A program made the position numbers and the translations under genes. Below are positions 56,714-64,000 of a DNA stretch of 64,000 bases, piece by piece. Under the pieces are notes generated by a model. The model did no database searches and was not told the origin of the DNA. It saw nothing but the letters and a program-made list of their open reading frames with translations. The stretch comes from an uncultured Selenomonadales bacterium (GTDB taxonomy: Bacteria > Bacillota > Negativicutes > Selenomonadales > Selenomonadaceae): NCBI GenBank assembly GCA_947165295.1, contig CAMUZU010000005.1, forward strand, positions 32,604 through 96,603, read 5' to 3'. The first letter of the stretch is position 1, and every line of letters begins with the position of its first letter.

Positions 56714-58006
56714 TTAAAGTCCGAAGCGATTAAAAATCATGTCGACGTTGCGCAGGAACCATTTGTAGTCGAAGCAGGCGGCAATTTCTTCCGCAGTCAA
56801 AAACTTCGTGATGTCGGGGTCGGCGGCAACGTTCGATTGAAAGTCTTCGCTGTCGAGCCAACGTTTCATTGCATTGCGCTGAACCCACTTGTAAGCATCT
56901 TCGCGCAGGACGCCTTTGCCGACAATCTCAAGCATGAGCCGCTGACTGTAAATCAGCCCGCCCGTGCGATTCATATTATGCAACATTGCTTCGGGATAAA
57001 CAAGAAGTTTGTCGACGATGTTTGTCAACTTGCGCGTGCAATAGTCGACGTTGATTGTCGAGTCGGGCAAAATGACGCGCTCAACCGAACTGTGCGAAAT
57101 GTCGCGTTCGTGCCACAGCGTGATGTCCTCCATTGCGGCGACGGCGTTTCCGCGAACAAGCCGAGCCATGCCCGCGACGCGTTCGCAGTTGATCGGGTTG
57201 CGTTTGTGCGGCATTGCGGACGAACCTTTTTGACCGGGCGAAAAATATTCTTCCGCCTCGCGAATGTCGGTGCGCTGAAGGTTGCGAATTTCCGTCGCGA
57301 TTTTTTCGAGCGTGCTTGCCACAAGTGCCAAAGTCGTCATGTATTCGGCGTGACGGTCGCGCTGAATTACCTGCGTCGCCAAACGCACGGGCTCCAATTC
57401 AAGCTTGCGGCAAACAATTTCTTCAATGCGCGGATTGATGTTCGAGTACGTGCCGACGGCTCCCGAAAGTTTGCCGACGCCGACAATTTTCTTCGCGTGT
57501 TCGACGCGTTCAATGTCGCGTTCAACTTCCGCGCTCCAAAGCAACAACTTCAGCCCGAAAGTCATTGGCTCCGCGTGAATGCCGTGCGTGCGCCCGATAC
57601 AGGCAGTGTGTTTGAATTCGAGTGCGCGGCGGCGAAGAACTTCACGGAACTTGCGCAGGTCGTCGAGAATAATTTCGGCACTGCGTTTCATCATCAAACA
57701 AATTGCCGTGTCTTTCACGTCGCTGGAAGTCAAGCCTTTGTGGATATACTTCGAGTCTTCGCCGACGTATTCGGCAACGCACGTCAAAAAAGCAATGATG
57801 TCGTGGTGCGTGACGGCTTCAATCTCGTGAATGCGTTCGAGGTTGAAATTTGCTTTGGCACGAATATTTATTGCGGCGGGCACGGGAATTTCGCCAAGTT
57901 CAGCCATTGCGTCGCAGGCGGCCAACTCCACGTCAAGAATCGTGCGCCACTCGTTTTCAATCGACCAAAGCTTGCCCATTTCGGGCAAAGTGTAACGTTC
58001 AATCAT
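56714..58006 (-). CDS. purB: adenylosuccinate lyase
   Basis: MIERYTLPEMGKLWSIENEWRTILDVELAACDAMAELG; KGSSAMPHKRNPINCERVAGMARL. Confidence 0.97.
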   Translation of the reverse strand: MIERYTLPEMGKLWSIENEWRTILDVELAACDAMAELGEIPVPAAINIRAKANFNLERIHEIEAVTHHDIIAFLTCVAEYVGEDSKYIHKGLTSSDVKDTAICLMMKRSAEIILDDLRKFREVLRRRALEFKHTACIGRTHGIHAEPMTFGLKLLLWSAEVERDIERVEHAKKIVGVGKLSGAVGTYSNINPRIEEIVCRKLELEPVRLATQVIQRDRHAEYMTTLALVASTLEKIATEIRNLQRTDIREAEEYFSPGQKGSSAMPHKRNPINCERVAGMARLVRGNAVAAMEDITLWHERDISHSSVERVILPDSTINVDYCTRKLTNIVDKLLVYPEAMLHNMNRTGGLIYSQRLMLEIVGKGVLREDAYKWVQRNAMKRWLDSEDFQSNVAADPDITKFLTAEEIAACFDYKWFLRNVDMIFNRFGL

Positions 58007-58048
58007 GCAGACAACTCCTTTACGACAACGCAATTAATCGTGAATACA

Positions 58049-58151
58049 CGGCCGTCATGGATGACGGCCGCCGCCCGCGGTTGAAACAGGATGTTTCACC
58101 TGCGGGCTGTTTTCTTTTGCTTACTTTTCTTTTGCGCCAAAAGAAAAGTAA
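58049..58151 (-). repeat. dispersed triple-hairpin intergenic repeat, copy G (subfamily 1)
   Basis: GGCCGTCATGGATGACGGCC, GCCCGCGGTTGAAACAGGATGTTTCACCTGCGGGC, TTACTTTTCTTTTGCGCCAAAAGAAAAGTAA. Confidence 0.9.
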
Positions 58152-58157
58152 CAACCG

Positions 58158-59186
58158 TCACAAGTCAAGATAGTAGTGCGTCGACAGTTCGACCAATTCG
58201 TCGGCAACAAGCGCGTGAAAGCCCGCGAACGAAAGATTATTCGACACGGCAGAAAAAGTGTAACGCCCGACAGCCCACGCCGCGACCTGTTGAGTCTCGG
58301 AAATTTTGGCAATGTAAATCGTCGTGCCCGTCGTTGTGTCAACGCGCCACTTCACGCCCGTGACGCCGCTAATGTCGCGAAGTTCTTCACCTTCGGCGCG
58401 TCTGTAAGTTCGCACAGCCAAAGAAACTTCAGGCTCCCAACGGCGACCGTATTGAACTTCGACGATGCCCGGCTCGGCGTAAATGGCGGTGATTTCGTAG
58501 CCGGACTTGCGCGGCATGTAAAGCGGCGTGAATCCGACGGCGTGCGCGACTTCAGCAAAACCCGCGTAAATCTCTTTCGGATTGGGCATGTCAAGCGTCG
58601 TTGTCGGCGGCGGCGTCATGTCGGTTTTCGGAACTTTGTTTTCGTTGACGGGCTCAGTGAACTGCGACGGTTCGGGCGCGTGAGTTCTCGTCGGCTCAGT
58701 TTTCGTGACGGTGTGCGCAGTTTCTTTGACGGTTTGAGGCTTCGGCTCAGGTTTGTTGACGGGCTCTGCGACGGTTTGAGGCTTCGGCTCAGGTTTATTG
58801 ACGGGCTTCGGCGGCTCGTAAGTCGGTTCGGGCTTGCGTTCGGGCTCTGTCGGGTCAATGACAACCGGCGTTTCCGTATCGCTCTGCTTGTTTTGTTTGC
58901 GCGTGCTCTCGCGTAACTTGCGCTCGTTTTCGTCTTCCTTCTCGCGGCGGGCTTCGCGCAGTTTCTTGCGGCGTTCGCGGCGTTCCTTGTCGGTGTCGGC
59001 TTCGCGTTCGATTGACAGCGACTCGGTCAAAGCGGGATTGAGCTCGTCAAGTTGTGCGTCGTCGGAACCTTCCTGCTCGGCGGCAATCAGCGAAAGTTCG
59101 CGGTCTTCCTCGGCGGCGTTGACTGCGCACGGGCTTTGCAACAGCGTCGCAATCATCACAGCCGCGATTGTCTTTGCTAAGTTCAA
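58158..59186 (-). CDS. secreted/periplasmic protein with Glu/Arg-rich and Pro-Lys-Pro repeat linker
   Basis: Signal peptide MNLAKTIAAVMIATLLQSPCAVNA; EPTYEPPKPVNKPEPKPQTVAEPVNKPEPKPQTV linker; globular C-terminus VAHAVGFTPLYMPRKSGYEITAIYAEPGIVEVQYGRRWE. Confidence 0.7.
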   Translation of the reverse strand: MNLAKTIAAVMIATLLQSPCAVNAAEEDRELSLIAAEQEGSDDAQLDELNPALTESLSIEREADTDKERRERRKKLREARREKEDENERKLRESTRKQNKQSDTETPVVIDPTEPERKPEPTYEPPKPVNKPEPKPQTVAEPVNKPEPKPQTVKETAHTVTKTEPTRTHAPEPSQFTEPVNENKVPKTDMTPPPTTTLDMPNPKEIYAGFAEVAHAVGFTPLYMPRKSGYEITAIYAEPGIVEVQYGRRWEPEVSLAVRTYRRAEGEELRDISGVTGVKWRVDTTTGTTIYIAKISETQQVAAWAVGRYTFSAVSNNLSFAGFHALVADELVELSTHYYLDL

Positions 59187-59203
59187 AAATATTCCTCCTC
59201 GTG

Positions 59204-60190
59204 TCAGATGTCGTTTAAGTCTCGCGTTAAAATTTCGTGTTGACGGACGGCGCGTGTCGACGAAACTTTTTGAGCGTTCGCGTCGGGCACAAGCCGCACG
59301 TCAAGCAGAAATTCTTTGAACAGGTTGAAATTGAACTTGACGGTGTCGGAATGCAGCGACGGGAAAATTTCCGCCAAAACTTTTTCGGCACGCGTTAATT
59401 CGGCGATGTATTTGTCCAGCAGAAAATTTTTCTCGACCGGTGACGCCGTGTTGAACTTCTTCGCCGTCGGCAAAAAGTTGGCAACCGTTTGTTTGACGAA
59501 AAGTTTTTGCGCTTCCAGTTTACCTTGCGGCGACGCACGAAAAATTTCCCGTCGAAGTGCGGGCGTCAATTCAACTTCGAACAGCGCGGCTTTGTCCGTC
59601 AGCGAAAAAATTTCCGTCGTCGGGCGCAACGTGTCGGGCAACTTGTCCTGCGGCGCGGCGAAGTAAATCTTGCCGAAGTCTTTAAGCGACAAAAAAATTT
59701 CCGACGTCAACAAACTTTGCCCGATTGAAATCACCGTGTCGAATTTGTTTTCGGGCAACGGGAATTGACCGCCTTCCGCGCACAGAAAAACCGTCGACGG
59801 AATTTTTCCCAGCGGGCGCGTCGTCGACAGGCAGTAAAGTTTGTTCGCGGGATTGAACTGCGGCAACATTTCGGCAAGTGCTTCGTCGAGCGGCGACCAC
59901 GTGCCGATTCGCAGGACGTTATGAACTTGCGGCTTGACGAGCAGGCGGGCGATTGTGCGCATGAAAATGACAACCTCCGCCATTGATTCGGGCGTGTTGC
60001 GGAAAATTTTTTTCGACAGGCGATTGACCGTCGACATCAGCGGATATTCGAGCGTGCCTTTAATGTCGGCAAGTTGCGTGGAATGGACGCGGCTTCGATT
60101 CGCCGACCAGCTCAAAACGTCAAGCAAAAACTTTTCGTTCGTGCCGTCAACCAAAAAAAATCGCCCGTCCTTGAAATTCACGGTGCTCAA
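59204..60190 (-). CDS. hypothetical protein, possibly methyltransferase-fold
   Basis: Start overlaps the stop of the upstream glycosyltransferase; VLRIGTWSPLDEALAEMLPQFNPANKLYCLSTT...FDTVISIGQSL...FGKIYFAAP resembles a SAM-binding layout. Confidence 0.5.
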   Translation of the reverse strand: MSTVNFKDGRFFLVDGTNEKFLLDVLSWSANRSRVHSTQLADIKGTLEYPLMSTVNRLSKKIFRNTPESMAEVVIFMRTIARLLVKPQVHNVLRIGTWSPLDEALAEMLPQFNPANKLYCLSTTRPLGKIPSTVFLCAEGGQFPLPENKFDTVISIGQSLLTSEIFLSLKDFGKIYFAAPQDKLPDTLRPTTEIFSLTDKAALFEVELTPALRREIFRASPQGKLEAQKLFVKQTVANFLPTAKKFNTASPVEKNFLLDKYIAELTRAEKVLAEIFPSLHSDTVKFNFNLFKEFLLDVRLVPDANAQKVSSTRAVRQHEILTRDLNDI

Positions 60191-61323
60191 GTTCCGTCGC
60201 CTCCGTAAAGCAGATAATTCAGCCGCGCAACGATTTTGTTCATGTCGAATTGTTCGCGGGCGTAATCGAAAGCATGTCGGCCGCCGTCGGCAATCAACTT
60301 GTCGTCGCGGCACACGTCAAGAAAAATCTTCGCAAGCGCGTCGACGTTGCCAATCGGGAAAACTTTTCCGCAACGGCCGTCGTCAGTCATGTCGCCCGCC
60401 GCGTCAATCGACGAACAAATTGTAAAGTCGCCGCTGAAAAGTGCTTCGGCGGCAACGTTGGGCGCGCCCTCGAAATTTGACGTGAGACAAAAAATCTTCG
60501 CACGCTTGTATTCGTCGATGAGTTTAAGCTTGTCTTCAATCAACCCGACGAAAATCACGCGCTGTTTCAAGTCGGGACGAGCCGCGAAAAATTTTTCGAC
60601 GTAAGGCTTGAAACTTTCTTCAACGCCGCCGACGAGCCGCAACGTCCACGCGGGCAACTTGTCGGCAACTTTGGCGAACGCCTCAAGCATGACGTGATTT
60701 TGTTTCTGATTCGTGCCGATTCGCCCGACGGTCAAGATGACGTTTTCCTTGCGGTCGAAAACTTTTTTGAAGTCGACGCCGTAAAAATTGTACCAGCCGT
60801 TGCGAATCAATTCGACGGGCACGCTCCATTTCGCCGACAGATATTTTTGCGTGGCGCGACAGCTTGCGGCAACCACGTCGCAACTGTGCAGAAATTTTTT
60901 GTACTGCGGATGTTCATGCGGCAAGCGGTCAGCCCAGGCAATGTTCATGTCGGTTGCAAGATAAATTTTCCCGTCGGGGCGAACCTGCCTGTAACGTTCA
61001 ACAATCGGCATGTACGCGGGATACGCGCCGTAAAGTATCAACAGATCAATTTCGGCGGCGTGCGCGTTTATGTAATCAAGTCGCGCCCTCAAGCTGTCTT
61101 CGCGCAGAAAGTCAAGCTCCAGCCCGCGTAGATATTTTTTCAGATACGGATAGTCCTCGTCAACCTTGCAGCCGACAAGACATGAGCGGAAGCCGTGGTT
61201 TTTGTGTAACAGATACGGCACGAGTCCGCAGTCTTTGAGCAGCTGTTGATTGTTCCAGCCGCCGCCGATTGACGGGTCGCCCGTCGACGCAATGACGAAC
61301 GCGCCGCGCCTGCCGTTTTGCAT
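60187..61323 (-). CDS. GT4-type glycosyltransferase
   Basis: VILTVGRIGTNQKQNHVMLEAFAKVADKLPAWTLRLVGGVEE; AKIFCLTSNFEGAPNVAAEALFSGDFTICSSIDAAGDMTDDGRCGKVFPIGNVDALA. Confidence 0.9.
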   Translation of the reverse strand: MQNGRRGAFVIASTGDPSIGGGWNNQQLLKDCGLVPYLLHKNHGFRSCLVGCKVDEDYPYLKKYLRGLELDFLREDSLRARLDYINAHAAEIDLLILYGAYPAYMPIVERYRQVRPDGKIYLATDMNIAWADRLPHEHPQYKKFLHSCDVVAASCRATQKYLSAKWSVPVELIRNGWYNFYGVDFKKVFDRKENVILTVGRIGTNQKQNHVMLEAFAKVADKLPAWTLRLVGGVEESFKPYVEKFFAARPDLKQRVIFVGLIEDKLKLIDEYKRAKIFCLTSNFEGAPNVAAEALFSGDFTICSSIDAAGDMTDDGRCGKVFPIGNVDALAKIFLDVCRDDKLIADGGRHAFDYAREQFDMNKIVARLNYLLYGGDGT

Positions 61324-61384
61324 GTCAATCACCTCGCCGCCGATTATAACAACTTGCCCGCCGTGCGACAAGAAACTTTTCGGG

Positions 61385-61590
61385 CAACAAAAAAGGCGGG
61401 GGCTCTCGCCTCCGTCTCATTTGTGGTTTGTGAAGTTTGCCGTTAAACTCTCATGTCTCACCTTCTTCGTGCCGATGCTTGGTGGGCATCTGCAGGTTAC
61501 TTGTTGCCGAACGAACTGCGGGGACAATCCGTCCGACGCTGTGGCGTTTATTTTGCTTTTACTGGGATTAACGGGAATTATATTTTGAGA
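61385..61590 (-). ncRNA. candidate structured ncRNA or leader with a terminator-like 3' end
   Basis: Minus strand: TATAAT near 61580, several short hairpins (GATGCCCACCAAGCATC, GGACGGATTGTCC, GAGTTTaacggcAAACTTC), then AGGCGAGAGCCCCCGCCTTTTTT. Confidence 0.35.
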
Positions 61591-61748
61591 TGATTAGAGG
61601 ATTGTTAGAACGAAGTTAATTTTTCAAACTCGCTCTCCCGTTCCCTCCCGTCGCCTAACTGTAGCAGAAAAAATTTCGGTTTGCAAGACGCTGTTCAAAA
61701 ATTTTTCAGGCAGGCGGCAAAAAATATTGTATTCACAGGCTCGCGGGC

Positions 61749-61777
61749 TTGAATTTGTCCGACGCGCTGAATATAAT
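61749..61777 (+). promoter_or_regulatory. sigmaA-type promoter for malic enzyme
   Basis: TTGAAT - 17 nt - TATAAT. Confidence 0.6.
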
Positions 61778-61822
61778 ATGCGACGGTTATTTACAGCACG
61801 TCATTTGAAAGGATGAACTTAA

Positions 61823-63058
61823 GTGGCAAACGTCGACAAGGAAGCTCTTGCCCTGCACAAAGAAAATCACGGCAAGCTTGAAGTTCGCAGCAAAGTTGCG
61901 CTCAAAACGAACAAGGATTTAACTTTGGCTTACACGCCGGGCGTGGCGGCTCCCTGTCTGGAAATTAAGGACGACTTCGACAAGATTTACGATTACACAA
62001 ACCGCGGCAACCTGGTCGCCGTCGTTACAAACGGCACGGCTGTCCTCGGTCTCGGTGACATCGGCGCGGGCGCGGGTCTTCCCGTCATGGAAGGCAAAGC
62101 GATTCTGTTCAAAGGTTTCGCGGGCGTCGACGCAATTCCCATTTGCCTCGACACGAAAAGCGTCCCCGAAATTATCAAGACGATTCAGCTTATGGCTCCG
62201 AGTTTCGGCGGCATCAACCTTGAAGACATCAAGGCTCCCGAATGTTTTGACATTGAACACGCGCTCAAAGACAGCGTCGACATACCCGTTTTCCACGACG
62301 ACCAACACGGCACGGCCATTGTCGTCGCGGCGGCTTTGATTAACGCGCTTCGTCTTGTCGGCAAGAAGTTCGACGAAATTAAAGTTGTCGTCAACGGCGC
62401 GGGCGCGGCGGGCATGGCGATAACTTACCTGATTCAAAAGATGGGCGCACGTGACGTTCTGCTTTGCGATTCGACGGGCGCAATTTATCAAGGTCGCGGC
62501 AAAGGCATGAATCCGTACAAAGATCAAATTGCCGCCGTAACCAACTTCGACAAGGAAGCCGGTCAGCTCGTCGACGTGATTCACGGCGCGGACGTTTTTA
62601 TCGGCGTGTCGAAGGCGAATTTGTTGACTGCCGACATGGTCAAGATGATGAATCACGACGCGATTATTTTGGCAATGGCCAATCCCGTGCCCGAAATTAT
62701 GCCCGACGTTGCAAAAGCCGCCGGCGCTCGCGTCGTCGCCACGGGACGCAGTGACTTCCCGAATCAAGTCAACAACTTGCTGGCGTTCCCCGGCATCTTT
62801 CGCGGTGCTTTGGACGTGCGCGCAACCGACGTCAACGAAGAGATGAAAATCGCCGCCGCGTACGCAATTGCGTCTTTGGTCAGCGACGAAGAACTCAACG
62901 AAGAACACGTTATCACCACGCCGTTTGACGAACGAGTTGCCCCGACAGTTGCCGCAGCCGTCGCGAAGGCCGCCATTGAGTCGGGAATTGCGCGCAACAA
63001 AAACATCACGCCCGAACAAGTTGCCGAACATACGCGTCAACTGTTAAGCAAGAAGTAA
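61823..63058 (+). CDS. NAD(P)-dependent malic enzyme
   Basis: [92 protein letters not shown]. Confidence 0.96.
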   Translation: MANVDKEALALHKENHGKLEVRSKVALKTNKDLTLAYTPGVAAPCLEIKDDFDKIYDYTNRGNLVAVVTNGTAVLGLGDIGAGAGLPVMEGKAILFKGFAGVDAIPICLDTKSVPEIIKTIQLMAPSFGGINLEDIKAPECFDIEHALKDSVDIPVFHDDQHGTAIVVAAALINALRLVGKKFDEIKVVVNGAGAAGMAITYLIQKMGARDVLLCDSTGAIYQGRGKGMNPYKDQIAAVTNFDKEAGQLVDVIHGADVFIGVSKANLLTADMVKMMNHDAIILAMANPVPEIMPDVAKAAGARVVATGRSDFPNQVNNLLAFPGIFRGALDVRATDVNEEMKIAAAYAIASLVSDEELNEEHVITTPFDERVAPTVAAAVAKAAIESGIARNKNITPEQVAEHTRQLLSKK

Positions 63059-63065
63059 TTCCTTC

Positions 63066-63140
63066 GCGCTCGTAGTCCAGTGGATAGGACGTAAGCCTCC
63101 GGAGCTTGAAGCGTGGGTTCGATTCCCGCCGAGCGCACCA
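63066..63140 (+). tRNA. tRNA-Arg (anticodon CCG)
   Basis: GCGCTCG acceptor pairs with CGAGCGC; anticodon loop CTCCGGA; T arm GTGGGTTCGATTCCCGC (TTCGATTC); encoded ACCA end. Confidence 0.9.
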
Positions 63141-63413
63141 ACAAAAAAAAATCAGCGGTTCCGACAGACGGAGCCGCTTTTGATTTTGTGTCGAAGTTCA
63201 AACGTCGCGATAATTACGGTCGTCGAAGAGTCGCGGGTTGCACCAATTGTTCCGTCGCTTTTAAAGCGCCCCCGCCGAGCGCACCAACATAAAAAAATCA
63301 GCGGTTCCGACAGACGGAGCCGCTTTTGATTTTGTGTCGAAGTTCAAACGTCGCGATAATTACGGTCGTCGAAGAGTCGCGGGTTGCACCAATTGTTCCG
63401 TCGCTTTTAAAGC
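63125..63413 (+). repeat. tandem duplication, 146-bp period, containing the tRNA 3' end, a terminator and the CTTTTAAAG element
   Basis: CCCGCCGAGCGCACCAACA...TTCCGTCGCTTTTAAAGC repeated at an offset of 146 bp (63125.. and 63271..). Confidence 0.9.
63154..63185 (+). terminator. intrinsic terminator downstream of tRNA-Arg (duplicated at about +146)
   Basis: AGCGGTTCCGacagaCGGAGCCGCTTTTGATTTT. Confidence 0.7.
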
Positions 63414-63428
63414 AACCGTCGAAAGTTA

Positions 63429-63776
63429 TCAGTGATGAGCCAACTTGGAAATGGCAATTTCAATTGTCCTTATGAACTTGCTGTTCATACTGGTGCCGTA
63501 AAGTTCGCCGTCAACGAACAATTTCGATCCGCCGTTTCCGACGGACACGAATTCGTAGTGACGAATTTGACCGTCGCGCAAAATGTCACAACGAATGTCG
63601 AGCGGCACGTCGATGCCGTAGTCTTTGTTGTACTCCAAAGTGCCCGCAACGACGTAATAGTCGACGCCTTCCCAGTTCAAAACCCACGTGTCTTCTGCGG
63701 GCTCGGCGGCTTGTGCCTGAACTGTCGCGAAAACAATCGTCAAGCCGACAATCGCCGCAAGTAAAAATTTTTTCAT
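63429..63776 (-). CDS. small secreted hypothetical protein
   Basis: MKKFLLAAIVGLTIVFATVQAQAAEP signal peptide; paralogous leader with the 54970..55320 product. Confidence 0.7.
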   Translation of the reverse strand: MKKFLLAAIVGLTIVFATVQAQAAEPAEDTWVLNWEGVDYYVVAGTLEYNKDYGIDVPLDIRCDILRDGQIRHYEFVSVGNGGSKLFVDGELYGTSMNSKFIRTIEIAISKLAHH

Positions 63777-63791
63777 GACCTGATGCCTCCG

Positions 63792-64000
63792 TTAATTTTT
63801 CGATTGTGCGCGCAAAATTATTTCGCCCGTCAAGCCGTTTACTGCATCAAAGCGAAGTTCATGGTCGCCCGACGGCACGTCGATAAAAGATTCGCCCGAC
63901 TTGTCAACGGTGAGCTCTTTGCCTTCGACGCGGATAATCAGCTTACCCGCAGAAATTTTCGCGTTGACGTGGATTGCGGAGCCGTCGGGAACTTTTATGA
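63792..64000 (-). CDS. hypothetical protein, C-terminal part (truncated by window edge)
   Basis: ...IKVPDGSAIHVNAKISAGKLIIRVEGKELTVDKSGESFIDVPSGDHELRFDAVNGLTGEIILRAQSKN*. Confidence 0.5.
   Translation of the reverse strand, partial: IKVPDGSAIHVNAKISAGKLIIRVEGKELTVDKSGESFIDVPSGDHELRFDAVNGLTGEIILRAQSKN

Noticed and set aside
61919-63040. 373-aa minus-strand ORF
   Set aside because: Exact antisense of the malic enzyme gene; no recognisable domains.
1-64000. CRISPR arrays, prophage, IS transposases, rRNA
   Set aside because: No regularly spaced direct repeats with spacers, no phage structural genes, no transposase motifs and no rRNA seen.
1-64000. Very frequent GAAAAAATTTT and GTCGAC strings
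   Set aside because: Explained by common codon runs (Glu-Lys-Ile-Phe, Val-Asp) in this GC-skewed codon usage rather than by a motif.

Overview
The window (64 kb) looks like a chromosomal segment from a diderm Firmicute of the Negativicutes/Selenomonadales type; this placement is inferred from gene content (flgE, tonB and a dnaG-rpoD-era block) plus codon style. Most of it is housekeeping or accessory metabolism: sucC, era, rpoD, dnaG, cobD, ecfA1/A2, rsfS, nadD/yqeK, proA/proB, murQ/mupG, cobJ/ubiX, purMNH/purC/purB and malic enzyme, together with several glycosyltransferases, RTX-like secreted proteins and one tRNA-Arg(CCG). The most interesting parts are as follows. (1) A tightly packed four-gene minus-strand operon at 17.4-23.5 kb encodes a NurA-like nuclease, a HerA-like ATPase, an Hsp90/GHKL-like ATPase and a radical-SAM protein; the Hsp90-like gene carries an in-frame poly-C(10) tract, so this is a candidate phase-variable defence or DNA-processing system. 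(2) A GT17 glycosyltransferase at 53 kb is frameshifted at a poly-G(9) tract and looks phase-variable (OFF). (3) An approximately 100-bp triple-hairpin dispersed repeat occurs seven times, always directly 3' of a stop codon, in two subfamilies with compensatory stem changes. (4) A second small element, with a CTTTTAAAG hairpin plus GGAACArTTGGyGCAACC, is associated with duplication of its flanks at three loci: within cobD, at the nadD/yqeK junction and beside tRNA-Arg. (5) There is a PurN-PurH(IMPCH) fusion without the AICAR transformylase domain, and a MATE-HATPase gene with a frameshift and an in-frame TGA. All calls come from reading the sequence; no database search was run.
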